DNA of 49,311 bases, taken from contig CAYUCP010000001.1 of NCBI GenBank assembly GCA_964443315.1, positions 1 to 49,311 on the forward strand, in the 5' to 3' direction. The notes under the pieces are model-generated. The model was not told where the DNA came from, searched no databases, and was given only the letters and a program-made list of their open reading frames with translations. The DNA is from JAGOTP01 sp964443315. Lineage in GTDB: Bacteria > Patescibacteriota > Patescibacteriia > 2-12-FULL-60-25. This document shows, piece after piece, positions 16,137 to 25,026 of the stretch (position 1 is the stretch's first letter; each line of letters opens with the position of its first letter). The translations under genes and the position numbers were made by a program.

Positions 16137-16945
16137 GGCTTTCGGCATACGAGAAATAACCCCTCTGAACGTTCGCCACACATCCACTCACCCATCTTCT
16201 GCTCCAAAAAACAGAGCGCGCGCAAGCTAGATGAAGCCCATCCCCCTCTCTCTATGCAAGGCTTCGCGTAGTCAGATAACAAAAATCCATATGGAATATA
16301 CTTCTCGACTTGAAATCCCTGTGACGCCATCAGCTCCTCGATCGTCTGTCTCGTATATCGACGAAGATGTCCAACTCGAACATCCTTTTCCGTAAAACTT
16401 TTTCGAAAAAACGTATATTCAAAAAAATTTCGTGAGAACGGGAATGGCAGCTTGTTTGGAACAGAGAGAACCACGTATCCTCCTGGACGGAGAATGCGAA
16501 AGAACTCACGAATAAGGTCGACATCTCGCTCAACATGCTCTACCACTTCGAGCGATAGAACCAAATCTACCGTTGTCTTTTCTTGTTCTGCGACAATTTC
16601 AAAAAGATCACCAGATTGAAGGCGTACCTTGTCTACGCGAGCTCCTTGGATAGAGGCGCGACTCTTGCCATAGTCCAACGCCTCTTGAGAATAATCAAAG
16701 CCATCGACTCTTGGAAAAATACCCGAGTGCTCACAGACATCGAGAATAGTGGGTAGATAGAGCCAATTCCCGGCTCCATAATCCTGAAGCACTTCGCAAG
16801 AAGTACGAGTGAAGATGTATCGTAGTACACGCTGGACGATATCTGCGCGGAATAAGTCTCCCAAATCCCTAACCGGATCTTCTGGCCTATATTTCTGCAG
16901 TATCCGCGACCAAATCGCTTCATAATAGGAGCGATCGTACTTCAT
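16133..16945 (-). CDS. SAM-dependent methyltransferase (class I, UbiG-like)
   Basis: 270 aa. Rossmann-type methyltransferase: VLQDYGAGNW (motif I, about 52-61), GFDYSQEAL (acidic residue at the end of beta-2), SGDLFEIV, LVLSLEVVEHVE (about 128-139), and RILRPGGYVVLSVPN. The C-terminal part (SRNFFEYTFFRKSFTEKDVRVGHLRRYT) resembles methyltransferases of glycan and lipid pathways. Its ATG overlaps the nucleotidyltransferase stop (ATGA) and its stop overlaps the next start, so the three proteins are translationally coupled. The substrate is unknown; O- or N-methylation of the product made by the partner genes is plausible. Confidence 0.88.
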   Translation of the reverse strand: MKYDRSYYEAIWSRILQKYRPEDPVRDLGDLFRADIVQRVLRYIFTRTSCEVLQDYGAGNWLYLPTILDVCEHSGIFPRVDGFDYSQEALDYGKSRASIQGARVDKVRLQSGDLFEIVAEQEKTTVDLVLSLEVVEHVERDVDLIREFFRILRPGGYVVLSVPNKLPFPFSRNFFEYTFFRKSFTEKDVRVGHLRRYTRQTIEELMASQGFQVEKYIPYGFLLSDYAKPCIERGGWASSSLRALCFLEQKMGEWMCGERSEGLFLVCRKP

Positions 16946-17979
16946 ATATGAGTCGGGAGCAGTTGCGCCTTAAAGGTTCGTTGCGTATTCCAAGGGGTAA
17001 CCTCAATGGCGTAAAACTGCTCCGCTCCTCGTCGAACTTGCACAAGTTTACCATCGAGATAAACACGCTCGCCCTCACGAAAACTACCTGCGTACGCTCC
17101 AATGTAGGAAATAAAGGCTTTTATTTCGCTCGCACACCCAATCGATCCATCAAACACTGAGTTAATTATATCCAAAACACGGATCTCATAGTAAGCAGGC
17201 GCAAAATTCCCTTCTTGGTCATTTTCTATCTGTGCGATACAACTTATTTCACCTACTTCAATAAACGTCAGATCTTTAAAGATCGTTTGTCCTTGTCTAC
17301 ACCTCAGCGGCTGACAGTTAACATGTATTTTTCCACCCCACAGACCTTGAATTTTTCGTTGCTCTTGCTTCATCAACAACGAGAAATCCATAGGCGCCAT
17401 ATGAATCATTCTTCGATTATACAAACGAAGCGCGTGCCTTTCATACGACTCCATCTGTGAACATTCACTTAATGCCTTTGACACAGCCAACCGAACATCT
17501 TCTCCATAGCATACTAGGTCGATGTCAGACACTAGATTATACGCGTCGATTAAAAATGAACCCGTGATTCCAATTTGGTCGATCGGGACATGATTCTCTA
17601 GGTAGGAAAGCAACTGAACCAGGGCTGCACCAACTGGGTGACGCTGGTACTCCTCGGACTCAGAGCGTATTTGGCGGAGTTTATCAGTGCAAGAAAAACA
17701 CTGCTTGATTCGATTCGAGGGCGTAACCGTAAGGATTCCTCCATGGAACGGTGAAAAAGCCACTCGATCGCGATCTTCTTGCAAAAGAACAAAACTTTTT
17801 GGAACAAATGAATTATACCCATACTGCTTCCCTTGAATGTCTCGCGCACCGTACTGACTTGGAAAGTACTTTACATAGCTCACCACTCCCGCTTTCGGAT
17901 GACGTTCGCCTACCACTTTGAGGAAATTCCCTCGATCGTCGAGGAGATAATCTCGGTCCCAAAGATTCGCAGGCGTCAT
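16942..17979 (-). CDS. Predicted nucleotidyltransferase (COG1665-like)
   Basis: 345 aa. The N-terminal beta-rich domain (DRDYLLDDRGNFLKVVGERHP, about 8-28) and the C-terminal part (GLWGGKIHVNC, FAPAYYEI) look like the archaeal predicted-nucleotidyltransferase family COG1665, recalled from memory. The central pol-beta-type core is intact: G140-S141 followed by S151-DID (Asp152 and Asp154, metal ligands). Two Cys pairs (CFSC at 94-97) may bind metal. Starts 11 nt after gltX and overlaps the methyltransferase by 4 nt. It probably transfers a nucleotide to a small molecule, RNA end or protein; the target is unknown. Confidence 0.78.
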   Translation of the reverse strand: MTPANLWDRDYLLDDRGNFLKVVGERHPKAGVVSYVKYFPSQYGARDIQGKQYGYNSFVPKSFVLLQEDRDRVAFSPFHGGILTVTPSNRIKQCFSCTDKLRQIRSESEEYQRHPVGAALVQLLSYLENHVPIDQIGITGSFLIDAYNLVSDIDLVCYGEDVRLAVSKALSECSQMESYERHALRLYNRRMIHMAPMDFSLLMKQEQRKIQGLWGGKIHVNCQPLRCRQGQTIFKDLTFIEVGEISCIAQIENDQEGNFAPAYYEIRVLDIINSVFDGSIGCASEIKAFISYIGAYAGSFREGERVYLDGKLVQVRRGAEQFYAIEVTPWNTQRTFKAQLLPTHI

Positions 17980-17990
17980 AGCTCAGGCGG

Positions 17991-19448
17991 TTAGTTCATG
18001 AGTTTCTGTTTTGCGAGCTCTAAACGCCTTACGGATTCTGTCTTACCCAGCAACGAGAGAATTTCGATTGCACCGCCTGGAGTAAACTGCTTTCCTGCCA
18101 GAGCAATGCGCACCGCCCAAAGCAATTGCCCAGTTGATAACCCCGTCTCTTCTACGCCGCGCACAAAAAACGCACGAACATCTTCTTCAACAACTGCTTC
18201 AGACAAGTCCGATACATGTGCAAGCGTCCACTCAATCGCTTTCTTTGATGTTTCAGGTGTCGCTTTTGATTTCGTATGCGTGAACAAGTCGATCGAGTAC
18301 TCTGGCAAGTCCACAAGAAAGTCTATCGCGAAAGGGATTTCTCCAAGAGTAGTAATACGTTCTTTGACGAGCAAAGCCACCCTTCGAAGATCGATCCTGG
18401 AAGGAATTGCCACTTTCTCTAGATATGGACGAGCCAGCTCTTCAAACGCCTCGACAGACATCTGTTTCAGATATTCCTTGTTCAACCATTCTAACTTCTG
18501 CATGTCAAAAATGGCCGGAGCTTTCTGCAGCGAAGCCAGATCAAACACTTGCTCGAGCTCAGCAAGCGTGTACAGCTCTCGGTCGTTCGAGGGATGCCAC
18601 CCCAATAATCCAATCGCATTGATAACCGCTTCCTTCACGAATCCTCGATCAATCAAATCAATAAACGATGCATCGCCTTCCCGCTTGCTAAACTTCTTTG
18701 TCGCCGACTTCATGATCGGTGGCAAGTGGACATGCGTAGGAACATTCCACCCAAATGCTTGGTATAACAAAATATACTTTGGTGTTGAAGAAATATATTC
18801 AGTTCCACGAATGACGTGTGAAATCTCCATCAAGTGGTCATCGATTACATTTGCAAAGTTATATGTTGGTAACCCACTCGACTTCATCAGCACTCCTTCG
18901 TCTAGCTCATTCGATGAAACACGTATATCTCCGAATACAACGTCCGTAAATGACACGGTTTGATCGGGTGGGATACGCTGACGAACAACATACGGTATGC
19001 CCTGAGCAAGATTGTGCTCAACCTCTTCTGAAGAAAGGGTTTTACAGTAACCATCGTATTTCGTTGGCTGACGAAGAAGAGTCTGTTGTTCGCGTAACGT
19101 GTCCAAACGCTCTTTCGTGCAGAAACAACGATATGCCCCTCCTTTCTCCAATAGCTGCTGAATATATGTTTGGTAGATCCCTTTACGCTCACTTTGAATA
19201 TATGGCCCGTATGCACCACCTACATCAGGACCCTCCTGGTACGTCAACCCAACCATTCGGAGAGTCGAATAAATGAGATCAACCGCATCAGGAACATAAC
19301 GCTCTTGATCAGTATCCTCTATACGCAGGACGAATACCCCTTTTGAAGCCTTGGCGAACAGGTAAGCGTATAAAGCTGTTCGCAAGTTGCCAATGTGGAT
19401 ATATCCAGTAGGACTGGGGGCGAAACGCGTTCTAACCAGGCTAGACAT
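17991..19448 (-). CDS. gltX: Glutamyl-tRNA synthetase
   Basis: 485 aa. Charges tRNA-Glu (and possibly tRNA-Gln). Class I motifs: RFAPSPTGYIHIGNLRTALYAYL (HIGH), RIEDTDQER, and KKFSKREGD (KMSKS equivalent). The C-terminal helical anticodon-binding domain is complete, so length is normal. It lies in the middle of the minus-strand operon, 12 nt after wecG and 11 nt before the nucleotidyltransferase gene. Its presence next to a synthetase-like paralogue shows that the paralogue does not replace it. Confidence 0.96.
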   Translation of the reverse strand: MSSLVRTRFAPSPTGYIHIGNLRTALYAYLFAKASKGVFVLRIEDTDQERYVPDAVDLIYSTLRMVGLTYQEGPDVGGAYGPYIQSERKGIYQTYIQQLLEKGGAYRCFCTKERLDTLREQQTLLRQPTKYDGYCKTLSSEEVEHNLAQGIPYVVRQRIPPDQTVSFTDVVFGDIRVSSNELDEGVLMKSSGLPTYNFANVIDDHLMEISHVIRGTEYISSTPKYILLYQAFGWNVPTHVHLPPIMKSATKKFSKREGDASFIDLIDRGFVKEAVINAIGLLGWHPSNDRELYTLAELEQVFDLASLQKAPAIFDMQKLEWLNKEYLKQMSVEAFEELARPYLEKVAIPSRIDLRRVALLVKERITTLGEIPFAIDFLVDLPEYSIDLFTHTKSKATPETSKKAIEWTLAHVSDLSEAVVEEDVRAFFVRGVEETGLSTGQLLWAVRIALAGKQFTPGGAIEILSLLGKTESVRRLELAKQKLMN

Positions 19449-19460
19449 GGCAACACGCTA

Positions 19461-20477
19461 TCAGCTCCCGCTTTTATCGTAAAGATCAGAGAGTTCTTGT
19501 TTTATTCTGAGAATAAAGCTCAAAATAGGATAGATAACTCCTATAATAACAAGCGGAACGATTAGATCACTAAATCTCCAGTCATACTTACGAAGCCCTT
19601 CGCGAAACACCGCGCGAAGGTAGACAAACAGCGCTGGACAAAGAATCAGCAAGAAAAACAACAGACGTACCGCAAGCATCAACAGTTGCAGCATGCGTGT
19701 TCGGCCAAACCCTGGTCGACGCACCTGATCAACAAAAAAGACAATTGGAAACACGACCGTTGCTCGAAGAATGCGTTTGATACGACGAGGCTCTTGGATC
19801 AACCGCCATGCCCATTCCAAACCGAAACGCTGCAGCACGCCTGGGGCACGACGAATGCGCTTGGACCAAAAGTCGAACGCACCGCCCACTCCCACCACAA
19901 TCTTGAGCGATGGGATGTCGCCTACGCGTTTGGCAATCCAGGATTCTTGTTTTGTCCCTCCTCCACCAAATGCCACAAACAAGAGATCTGGCGCAGCCAA
20001 GACGAGCCGATGCAACGCCTCTTCCTCCGCCAGATCACCTGAGCCATCCGACTGAACCTTCCCGCCTTCTTCGGTGATAACTTTCAAGGATGGATAACGC
20101 GTTCTCCAATAGGCGCCAGCCTCTTCCGCAACTCCTGGATCACCACCGATGAATCCTACGCACAGATTCGTCTGAGCTGCTCGCTCAATCAGCGCTTCCG
20201 CCAAGGCAACTCCTGTCACACGTGAGACGGGTCGACTTACAGAGCGCAATGCCAAGAATAATCCCATGCCATCAACGGAAAGATAGTCCGCCTGACGAAG
20301 AACGGCCGCGTAGCTCGCATTTCTCTTCGCTTCTAAGAGAATCTCTGGATTCGCCGTCACAATCCACCGTGGCCCGGTTTGATTTGCGGAAAACGCCCAT
20401 GCCAAGATCTCTTCACACGATCCACCCTGAATCGTGAGGCCGAAGAGTTCTGACGTCGAAGAAGAACCGCTAGACAT
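19461..20477 (-). CDS. WecG/TagA/CpsF-family glycosyltransferase with C-terminal membrane domain
   Basis: 338 aa. The first ~240 residues are a GT26 domain: WIVTANPEILLEA, LSVDGMGLFLALR, GFIGGDPGVAEEA, LLFVAFGGGGTKQESWI, GVGGAFDFWSKRIRRAP. GT26 enzymes add ManNAc-type sugars to undecaprenyl-linked intermediates of wall polymers. Family members usually end near here; this one continues with two transmembrane helices (MLAVRLLFFLLILCPALFVYL and LIVPLVIIGVIYPILSFIL), anchoring it directly. Downstream of the GT28-like gene by 14 nt, upstream of gltX by 12 nt. Envelope-glycan role is well supported; sugar identity is not. Confidence 0.9.
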   Translation of the reverse strand: MSSGSSSTSELFGLTIQGGSCEEILAWAFSANQTGPRWIVTANPEILLEAKRNASYAAVLRQADYLSVDGMGLFLALRSVSRPVSRVTGVALAEALIERAAQTNLCVGFIGGDPGVAEEAGAYWRTRYPSLKVITEEGGKVQSDGSGDLAEEEALHRLVLAAPDLLFVAFGGGGTKQESWIAKRVGDIPSLKIVVGVGGAFDFWSKRIRRAPGVLQRFGLEWAWRLIQEPRRIKRILRATVVFPIVFFVDQVRRPGFGRTRMLQLLMLAVRLLFFLLILCPALFVYLRAVFREGLRKYDWRFSDLIVPLVIIGVIYPILSFILRIKQELSDLYDKSGS

Positions 20478-20491
20478 GGATAGAGAATATA

Positions 20492-21637
20492 TTATTTCTT
20501 CTGTTCGAGCGCCGTCTCCACTGCACGTGCGATGCGATGACTCGATTTCCCAGGAACCAGTTGAGCTGCTTTTTTTGCCAAACGTTGTCGCTCTGGAGGA
20601 TTCGCCACAAGCTCAAGGACTTTTCGCACAAGGAGCGCTGGATCATCTTCTCGTACTGCTGCTTGCGCTGAGCAAAGAATGCCCGCATTCCCCTCTTCCT
20701 GGCCTGGAATCGGCGAACACAAGACGAGCGGAACCTTAGACAAGGCCACTTCACACGTCGTCAGTCCACCTGGCTTCGTCACAACGGCATCACTCGCCAA
20801 GAAATAAAGATCAATCTCTTTCGTAAATCCGAGCAGCTGAATGCTTACCTGAGGATACTTACGTAAAAATCGCTTCGATCGCTTCAAATTCTTTTCATCG
20901 GTCCCAAAAATAACCGTCCATTGGATGGAAGAGGCCTTTTGTTCAGCGACGATGGCTCTAAGCAGATCGCGAAATGGGAAAATCCCCAACGATCCACCCA
21001 CAATCGTCACATGCGGCTTCTGAAGCGTGATCCCCAGCTTCGCTCGAGCCTGACGTGGCGAGAAGGCGCGCTTCTCAAAGAACACACGTCGAAGAGGGAT
21101 CCCAGTTACCTGAACACGCGCTGGATTGATGCCATACTCAACAAGATGGTCTTTTGTTTGTTTCGTCGCCGCGAAGTACTGATCGATGCCGACGTGCGCC
21201 CAATAGCGATGCACCCACAAGTCTGTGGTCACCGCAAAGATCGGCATGGAAAGATACCCAGACAACCGCGCTTCACCCAGCATGCGCAACGGAAGAAAAT
21301 GCGTCGCAATAATGGCATCCGGTTTGTACGATTGGATTTTCGCAAAGAGTCCCGTGATATCCCAACGGGTGAGTTGTTCGACGACGAAGTCGGTCACTCC
21401 CGCGTAGCCTTTATTGCCGTGCGCGTGCCGCCAAACCCAGGGCGCATGCTCCACAATCCACTTTTGAAACCCACTCGCCTTTTTTCCGAGACGCGTCCAC
21501 TGTTCTTGAAAATTATACTGACAGACTTCGAAGCCCTGCCCTTCCAATTCTTCCTGTAAGGCTGCCGCCGCCGATGAATGCCCAGAATGTGGCAGCGCGT
21601 ACACCAAGAGAACTCGTCGAGGACGATGCATATCCAA
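20492..21637 (-). CDS. GT28-family glycosyltransferase (MGDG synthase/UgtP/MurG-like)
   Basis: 381 aa. The N-terminal LLVYALPHSGHSSAAAALQEEL matches the acceptor-binding start of diacylglycerol glucosyl/galactosyltransferases. TTDLWVHRYW and the NDP-sugar-binding half with TIVGGSLGIFPFRDLL, LLGFTKEIDLYFLASDAVVTKPGGLTTCEVAL and PIPGQEEGNAG complete the family signature. Likely makes a glycolipid at the inner membrane face. Starts 3 nt after the translin-like gene. MurG is a possible confusion, but the N-terminal signature favours the MGDG-synthase branch. Confidence 0.88.
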   Translation of the reverse strand: MDMHRPRRVLLVYALPHSGHSSAAAALQEELEGQGFEVCQYNFQEQWTRLGKKASGFQKWIVEHAPWVWRHAHGNKGYAGVTDFVVEQLTRWDITGLFAKIQSYKPDAIIATHFLPLRMLGEARLSGYLSMPIFAVTTDLWVHRYWAHVGIDQYFAATKQTKDHLVEYGINPARVQVTGIPLRRVFFEKRAFSPRQARAKLGITLQKPHVTIVGGSLGIFPFRDLLRAIVAEQKASSIQWTVIFGTDEKNLKRSKRFLRKYPQVSIQLLGFTKEIDLYFLASDAVVTKPGGLTTCEVALSKVPLVLCSPIPGQEEGNAGILCSAQAAVREDDPALLVRKVLELVANPPERQRLAKKAAQLVPGKSSHRIARAVETALEQKK

Positions 21638-21640
21638 GCG

Positions 21641-22231
21641 TTACGCCTTGCCCGTTACGCGCAAAGACATGTCGTAACGAATCTCTTCTAGCTTTTTGAC
21701 GTGTTGCTTGGCCTGATCGACCTTTGTACGAAGGTGTCCCGTCAGGTCCATTTGAAGCAAGAAATCCATGAGCTCAACCGCATCTTGGTAGAACTGCTCG
21801 ATAGGAGCGCGATCACCTCGGGTTGCCGCCAAGACCGCCAACCGAACGAGCTCGCCCAAAAAGTCCGACAGACCTCCGATAAAAATATCCGGGTCTTTAT
21901 CCTTATCAGGATGCGTCTGGAGCGAACCTTTGGCGAGATACTCGGCCAAGAGAGCTGCCTCCGTATACTCTTCACGAGCAGCCCGCCAGGAACCTTCCTG
22001 GGCCAACAGCGCTTCCTCTGCCACAATCTTCCACCCAGCCTGAATCGCCTGCTCGGCTACCAGGAACTCGCGTTTAGAGGCAACCGAATCCTCACGATGG
22101 AGTGCAAAAATCGAGCGCTTACTTGAAGAAAGCACCTCAGCCGAGCAGTGTTGGAGCTCCCGACGCAGTTTGGCTAGCTGACTTTGGCGATCGAGCGTTT
22201 GGCGCTGGATACGGGCAGAAAGGATAGGCAT
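21641..22231 (-). CDS. Translin-family protein
   Basis: 196 aa, all helical. The middle and C-terminus (EEYTEAALLAEYL, DIFIGGLSDFLGELVRLAVLAATRGD, VDQAKQHVKKLEEIRYDMSLRV) match translin-type RNA-binding proteins, which occur in eukaryotes, archaea and some bacterial lineages. Translin forms octameric RNA-binding rings; its partner trax carries acidic nuclease residues, and I cannot tell whether nuclease residues are present here. First gene of the long operon, divergent from tRNA-Lys. Its role next to envelope glycosyltransferases is not evident. Confidence 0.75.
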   Translation of the reverse strand: MPILSARIQRQTLDRQSQLAKLRRELQHCSAEVLSSSKRSIFALHREDSVASKREFLVAEQAIQAGWKIVAEEALLAQEGSWRAAREEYTEAALLAEYLAKGSLQTHPDKDKDPDIFIGGLSDFLGELVRLAVLAATRGDRAPIEQFYQDAVELMDFLLQMDLTGHLRTKVDQAKQHVKKLEEIRYDMSLRVTGKA

Positions 22232-22264
22232 ACAGGGAATGTCGGCATGGTAGCAAAAGATGGC

Positions 22265-22293
22265 TTGAAAGAGAACGCGGGATCGGCTATGAT
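22265..22293 (+). promoter_or_regulatory. Promoter of tRNA-Lys
   Basis: TTGAAA (22265-22270), 17-nt spacer, TATGAT (22288-22293). Leader of about 100 nt, containing the CTTCAT/ATGAAG hairpin around 22322-22345. Confidence 0.6.
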
Positions 22294-22397
22294 TCCGGCG
22301 CGAATAGCGATTTCGGGACAGTCTTCATCCCTTCGTGATGAAGGCATTCCCTCGTCGTTCGGAAGAGAAACCTTCGGTCTCTCTTCTCTCACTCCTT

Positions 22398-22473
<76 letters not shown>

Positions 22474-22475
22474 TC

Positions 22476-22510
22476 AAAAGCCATAGCGCATGCTGTGGCT
22501 TTTGTGTTTT
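22476..22510 (+). terminator. Intrinsic terminator of tRNA-Lys
   Basis: AAAAGCCATAGC and GCTGTGGCTTTT form an 11-12-bp stem with one wobble, followed by GTGTTTT. It begins directly after the CCA. Confidence 0.85.
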
Positions 22511-22527
22511 ACTATGTAGGCCACGGT

Positions 22528-24042
22528 ATGTCCCCGATCTCCAAACCCCACTTCGTCCAAACGATCGACGAACTCTGTGAACTCGTTCTCGAAAACGATC
22601 GAAGCGCTGACGTCGAACTGGTTCGTCGAGGATTTGCGTTTGCGGATGCAGCACACAAAGGACAGATGCGCGCGAGTGGCGAGCCCTACATCATGCACCC
22701 GCTTCAGACTGCCGGGACGCTCGCCGAAATGCACATGCCTGTTCCAATTATCGTAGCTGGGTTATTGCACGATGTTCCAGAAGACACCCCTCGCACCATT
22801 GAAGAGATCACAACTGAGTTCGGTGAAGATATCGGCTCGATGGTGGCCGGCATCACCAAACTCAGTAAGATCAAGTATCGCGGAATGGAGCGTTATATCG
22901 AGAACTTGTGCAAAATGTTCTTGGCAATGGCGGCTGATGTACGCGTTGTCTTCATTAAATTCGCAGATCGTTTACACAACCTCCAGACACTCGATGCGAT
23001 TCCTCAGAAAAAACAGTACCGCATCGCCCTTGAATCGCTCGAAATCTATGCCCCGATCGCTAATCGCTTGGGTATGGGTGAAATGAAAGGCAAACTTGAA
23101 GACGCGGCTTTTAAATACGTTCAGCCAAAAGAATACGCGTGGACCAAAGAAATTGCGCAGACAGCACGCAACAACAAACAGGAGTACGTTGACCACGTGA
23201 TTGAGCAGGTAAAGATTACACTCAAGGAAAATCACATCGGGTATCACGACGTGCACGGACGTGCGAAGCATTTGTATTCGCTCTACAAGAAACTTATCAA
23301 AAACGAGCGTAATATCGCGCGTGTCTACGATATCATCGCATTGCGTATTATCGTTCCAACGGTTGCCGACTGTTACAGCGCACTCGGTGCAATTCACGGC
23401 AAATGGACTCCACTCAAAGGTCGCATCAAAGACTACATCGCTCAGCCAAAACCAAACGGCTATCGCTCGCTTCATACGACCGTCTTCTGCGAAGGTGGTG
23501 AAATTGTTGAATTCCAGATTCGTACGCGTGCCATGCATGCGGAAAACGAATATGGTATTGCAGCGCACTGGGCTTACGATGAAAACGGCAAGCGCTCTGA
23601 ACCAAACTCAAATAAGGCCCCAAACTGGGTGTCTGATTTAGCCGAGCTTCAACAAGAGCTTGGCGACAAGAAAGACAAACTCCACACGCTGGAAGAAATG
23701 AAGATCGACGCCTTCCAGAATCGCATCTTCGTCTTCACGCCGAAAGGCGATGTCATCGACTTGCCGGAAGGTAGCACCTGCGTCGACTTCGCATACGCCA
23801 TTCACAGCCAGATTGGTGATACCTGCACCGGTGCAAAAATCAATGAAGACCTCGCACCCGTCGACCGCATCCTGAAGAACGGTGACATGATCGATATCAT
23901 TGTCGACAAAAATCGCAAAGGACCGAACCCCGATTGGATCAAGTTCGTAAAAACTCGTCACGCCAAAGCCAAAATTCGCCAAATGGCGAAGTCACGTATC
24001 GGTACTTGGATTAAGGGGATTTTGCCGGGGACGACGAAATAA
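22528..24042 (+). CDS. RelA/SpoT-type (p)ppGpp synthetase/hydrolase
   Basis: 504 aa from ATG 22528. The HD hydrolase domain is intact: H57 in YIMHPLQTA, HD at 81-82 in LLHDVPEDT, and the later KFADRLHNLQTL. The synthetase domain follows (HGRAKHLYSLYKKL, YDIIALRIIV, KDYIAQPKPNGYRSLHTTV), then a TGS domain (FVFTPKGDVIDLPEGSTCVDFAYAIHSQIG). The protein ends soon after TGS; the C-terminal zinc-finger and ACT/RRM domains of long RelA are missing, so ribosome-dependent control is probably simplified. It is likely bifunctional. Convergent with parB with zero spacing. Confidence 0.93.
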   Translation: MSPISKPHFVQTIDELCELVLENDRSADVELVRRGFAFADAAHKGQMRASGEPYIMHPLQTAGTLAEMHMPVPIIVAGLLHDVPEDTPRTIEEITTEFGEDIGSMVAGITKLSKIKYRGMERYIENLCKMFLAMAADVRVVFIKFADRLHNLQTLDAIPQKKQYRIALESLEIYAPIANRLGMGEMKGKLEDAAFKYVQPKEYAWTKEIAQTARNNKQEYVDHVIEQVKITLKENHIGYHDVHGRAKHLYSLYKKLIKNERNIARVYDIIALRIIVPTVADCYSALGAIHGKWTPLKGRIKDYIAQPKPNGYRSLHTTVFCEGGEIVEFQIRTRAMHAENEYGIAAHWAYDENGKRSEPNSNKAPNWVSDLAELQQELGDKKDKLHTLEEMKIDAFQNRIFVFTPKGDVIDLPEGSTCVDFAYAIHSQIGDTCTGAKINEDLAPVDRILKNGDMIDIIVDKNRKGPNPDWIKFVKTRHAKAKIRQMAKSRIGTWIKGILPGTTK

Positions 24043-25026
24043 TTACGAGGAGGCTGTTTCTCCTAAGAGCTTCGCCAAGCGCGAAAGCTCTTCTTCAGAC
24101 GTAAAACGTAAGCGCACTTCACCCGCACCACGGCTATTTTTGCGAATTTCGACACGGCAGTGGAGTTGATCACGCAAACGGAACTCAAGATCTGTGAGAT
24201 TTGGGTCCTTGACACTCTGACCCGGTCGACGAACGGACACACGATCCTCCACCTGACGAACCGTCAGACCTTCATTTACTAACGTATGAAATAATTTCAA
24301 GCGCTCTTCATCGGTTGGTAGCGCAAGCAAGGTACGCGCATTCGAGGCGCTAATTTTTCCTTCGGTCACCGCGTCGCGGATCTCTTTTGGCAACATCAAC
24401 AAACGAATGGTGTTTGCGACCTGTGAACGGCTCTTCCCAACTTTCTGGGAAATCTCTTCTTGCGTCAGTCCGAATTCATCCGCCAAGCGCGCATAGGCCG
24501 TTGCCTCTTCGAGCGCATTCAGCTCTTGACGCTGGATGTTTTCGATGATGGCGAGCTCGAGCTGCTGCTGTTCCGTCGCTTCGCGGATAATGACAGGCAC
24601 CGTCTTCTCACCCAAAATCGACATCGCTCGGAAACGACGCTCACCAGCAATCAATTGGTAGCTTCCATCAGCTCCGGCCGGGGTAACAACGAGTGGTTGC
24701 AGCAGACCGTGTTCCTTGATACTTCCCATCAACTCTTCCAGCTCATCATGGGAAAACTGTGTACGCGGCTGATAAGGATTGCGCTTAATGCGCTCTAACG
24801 AAACTTGGACGATGCGGATCCCCGGCTCTGCAGACGGCTCTACCGTCTTTTCCGTAGCCGGTTGAACAGGCGAGGTAGGCTGAGCAACCTGGGCAGGTGG
24901 CGCGGCCACCGAGCGCAAATCCGCCCCTTGCGTTGGTGCTGGAGGCGGGGCCATCCCATTCGGCGTCTTTGGCGGAATGATAGCTCCTAAGCCACGACCG
25001 AGGCCCGAGGGACGAGATGGGATCAT
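24043..25026 (-). CDS. parB: Chromosome partitioning protein ParB
   Basis: 327 aa. N-terminal Pro/Ala-rich linker, then the CTPase/ParB core: ERIKRNPYQPRTQF, LQPLVVTP, YQLIAGERRFRA (GERR box), VPVIIREATEQQQLELAIIENIQRQELNALEEA, and the helix-turn-helix LTQEEISQKVGKSRSQVANTIRLL. A C-terminal dimerisation domain follows. Start overlaps the parA stop by 4 nt (ATGA). No full parS site (TGTTTCACGTGAAACA) was seen in the window. Confidence 0.96.
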   Translation of the reverse strand: MIPSRPSGLGRGLGAIIPPKTPNGMAPPPAPTQGADLRSVAAPPAQVAQPTSPVQPATEKTVEPSAEPGIRIVQVSLERIKRNPYQPRTQFSHDELEELMGSIKEHGLLQPLVVTPAGADGSYQLIAGERRFRAMSILGEKTVPVIIREATEQQQLELAIIENIQRQELNALEEATAYARLADEFGLTQEEISQKVGKSRSQVANTIRLLMLPKEIRDAVTEGKISASNARTLLALPTDEERLKLFHTLVNEGLTVRQVEDRVSVRRPGQSVKDPNLTDLEFRLRDQLHCRVEIRKNSRGAGEVRLRFTSEEELSRLAKLLGETASS

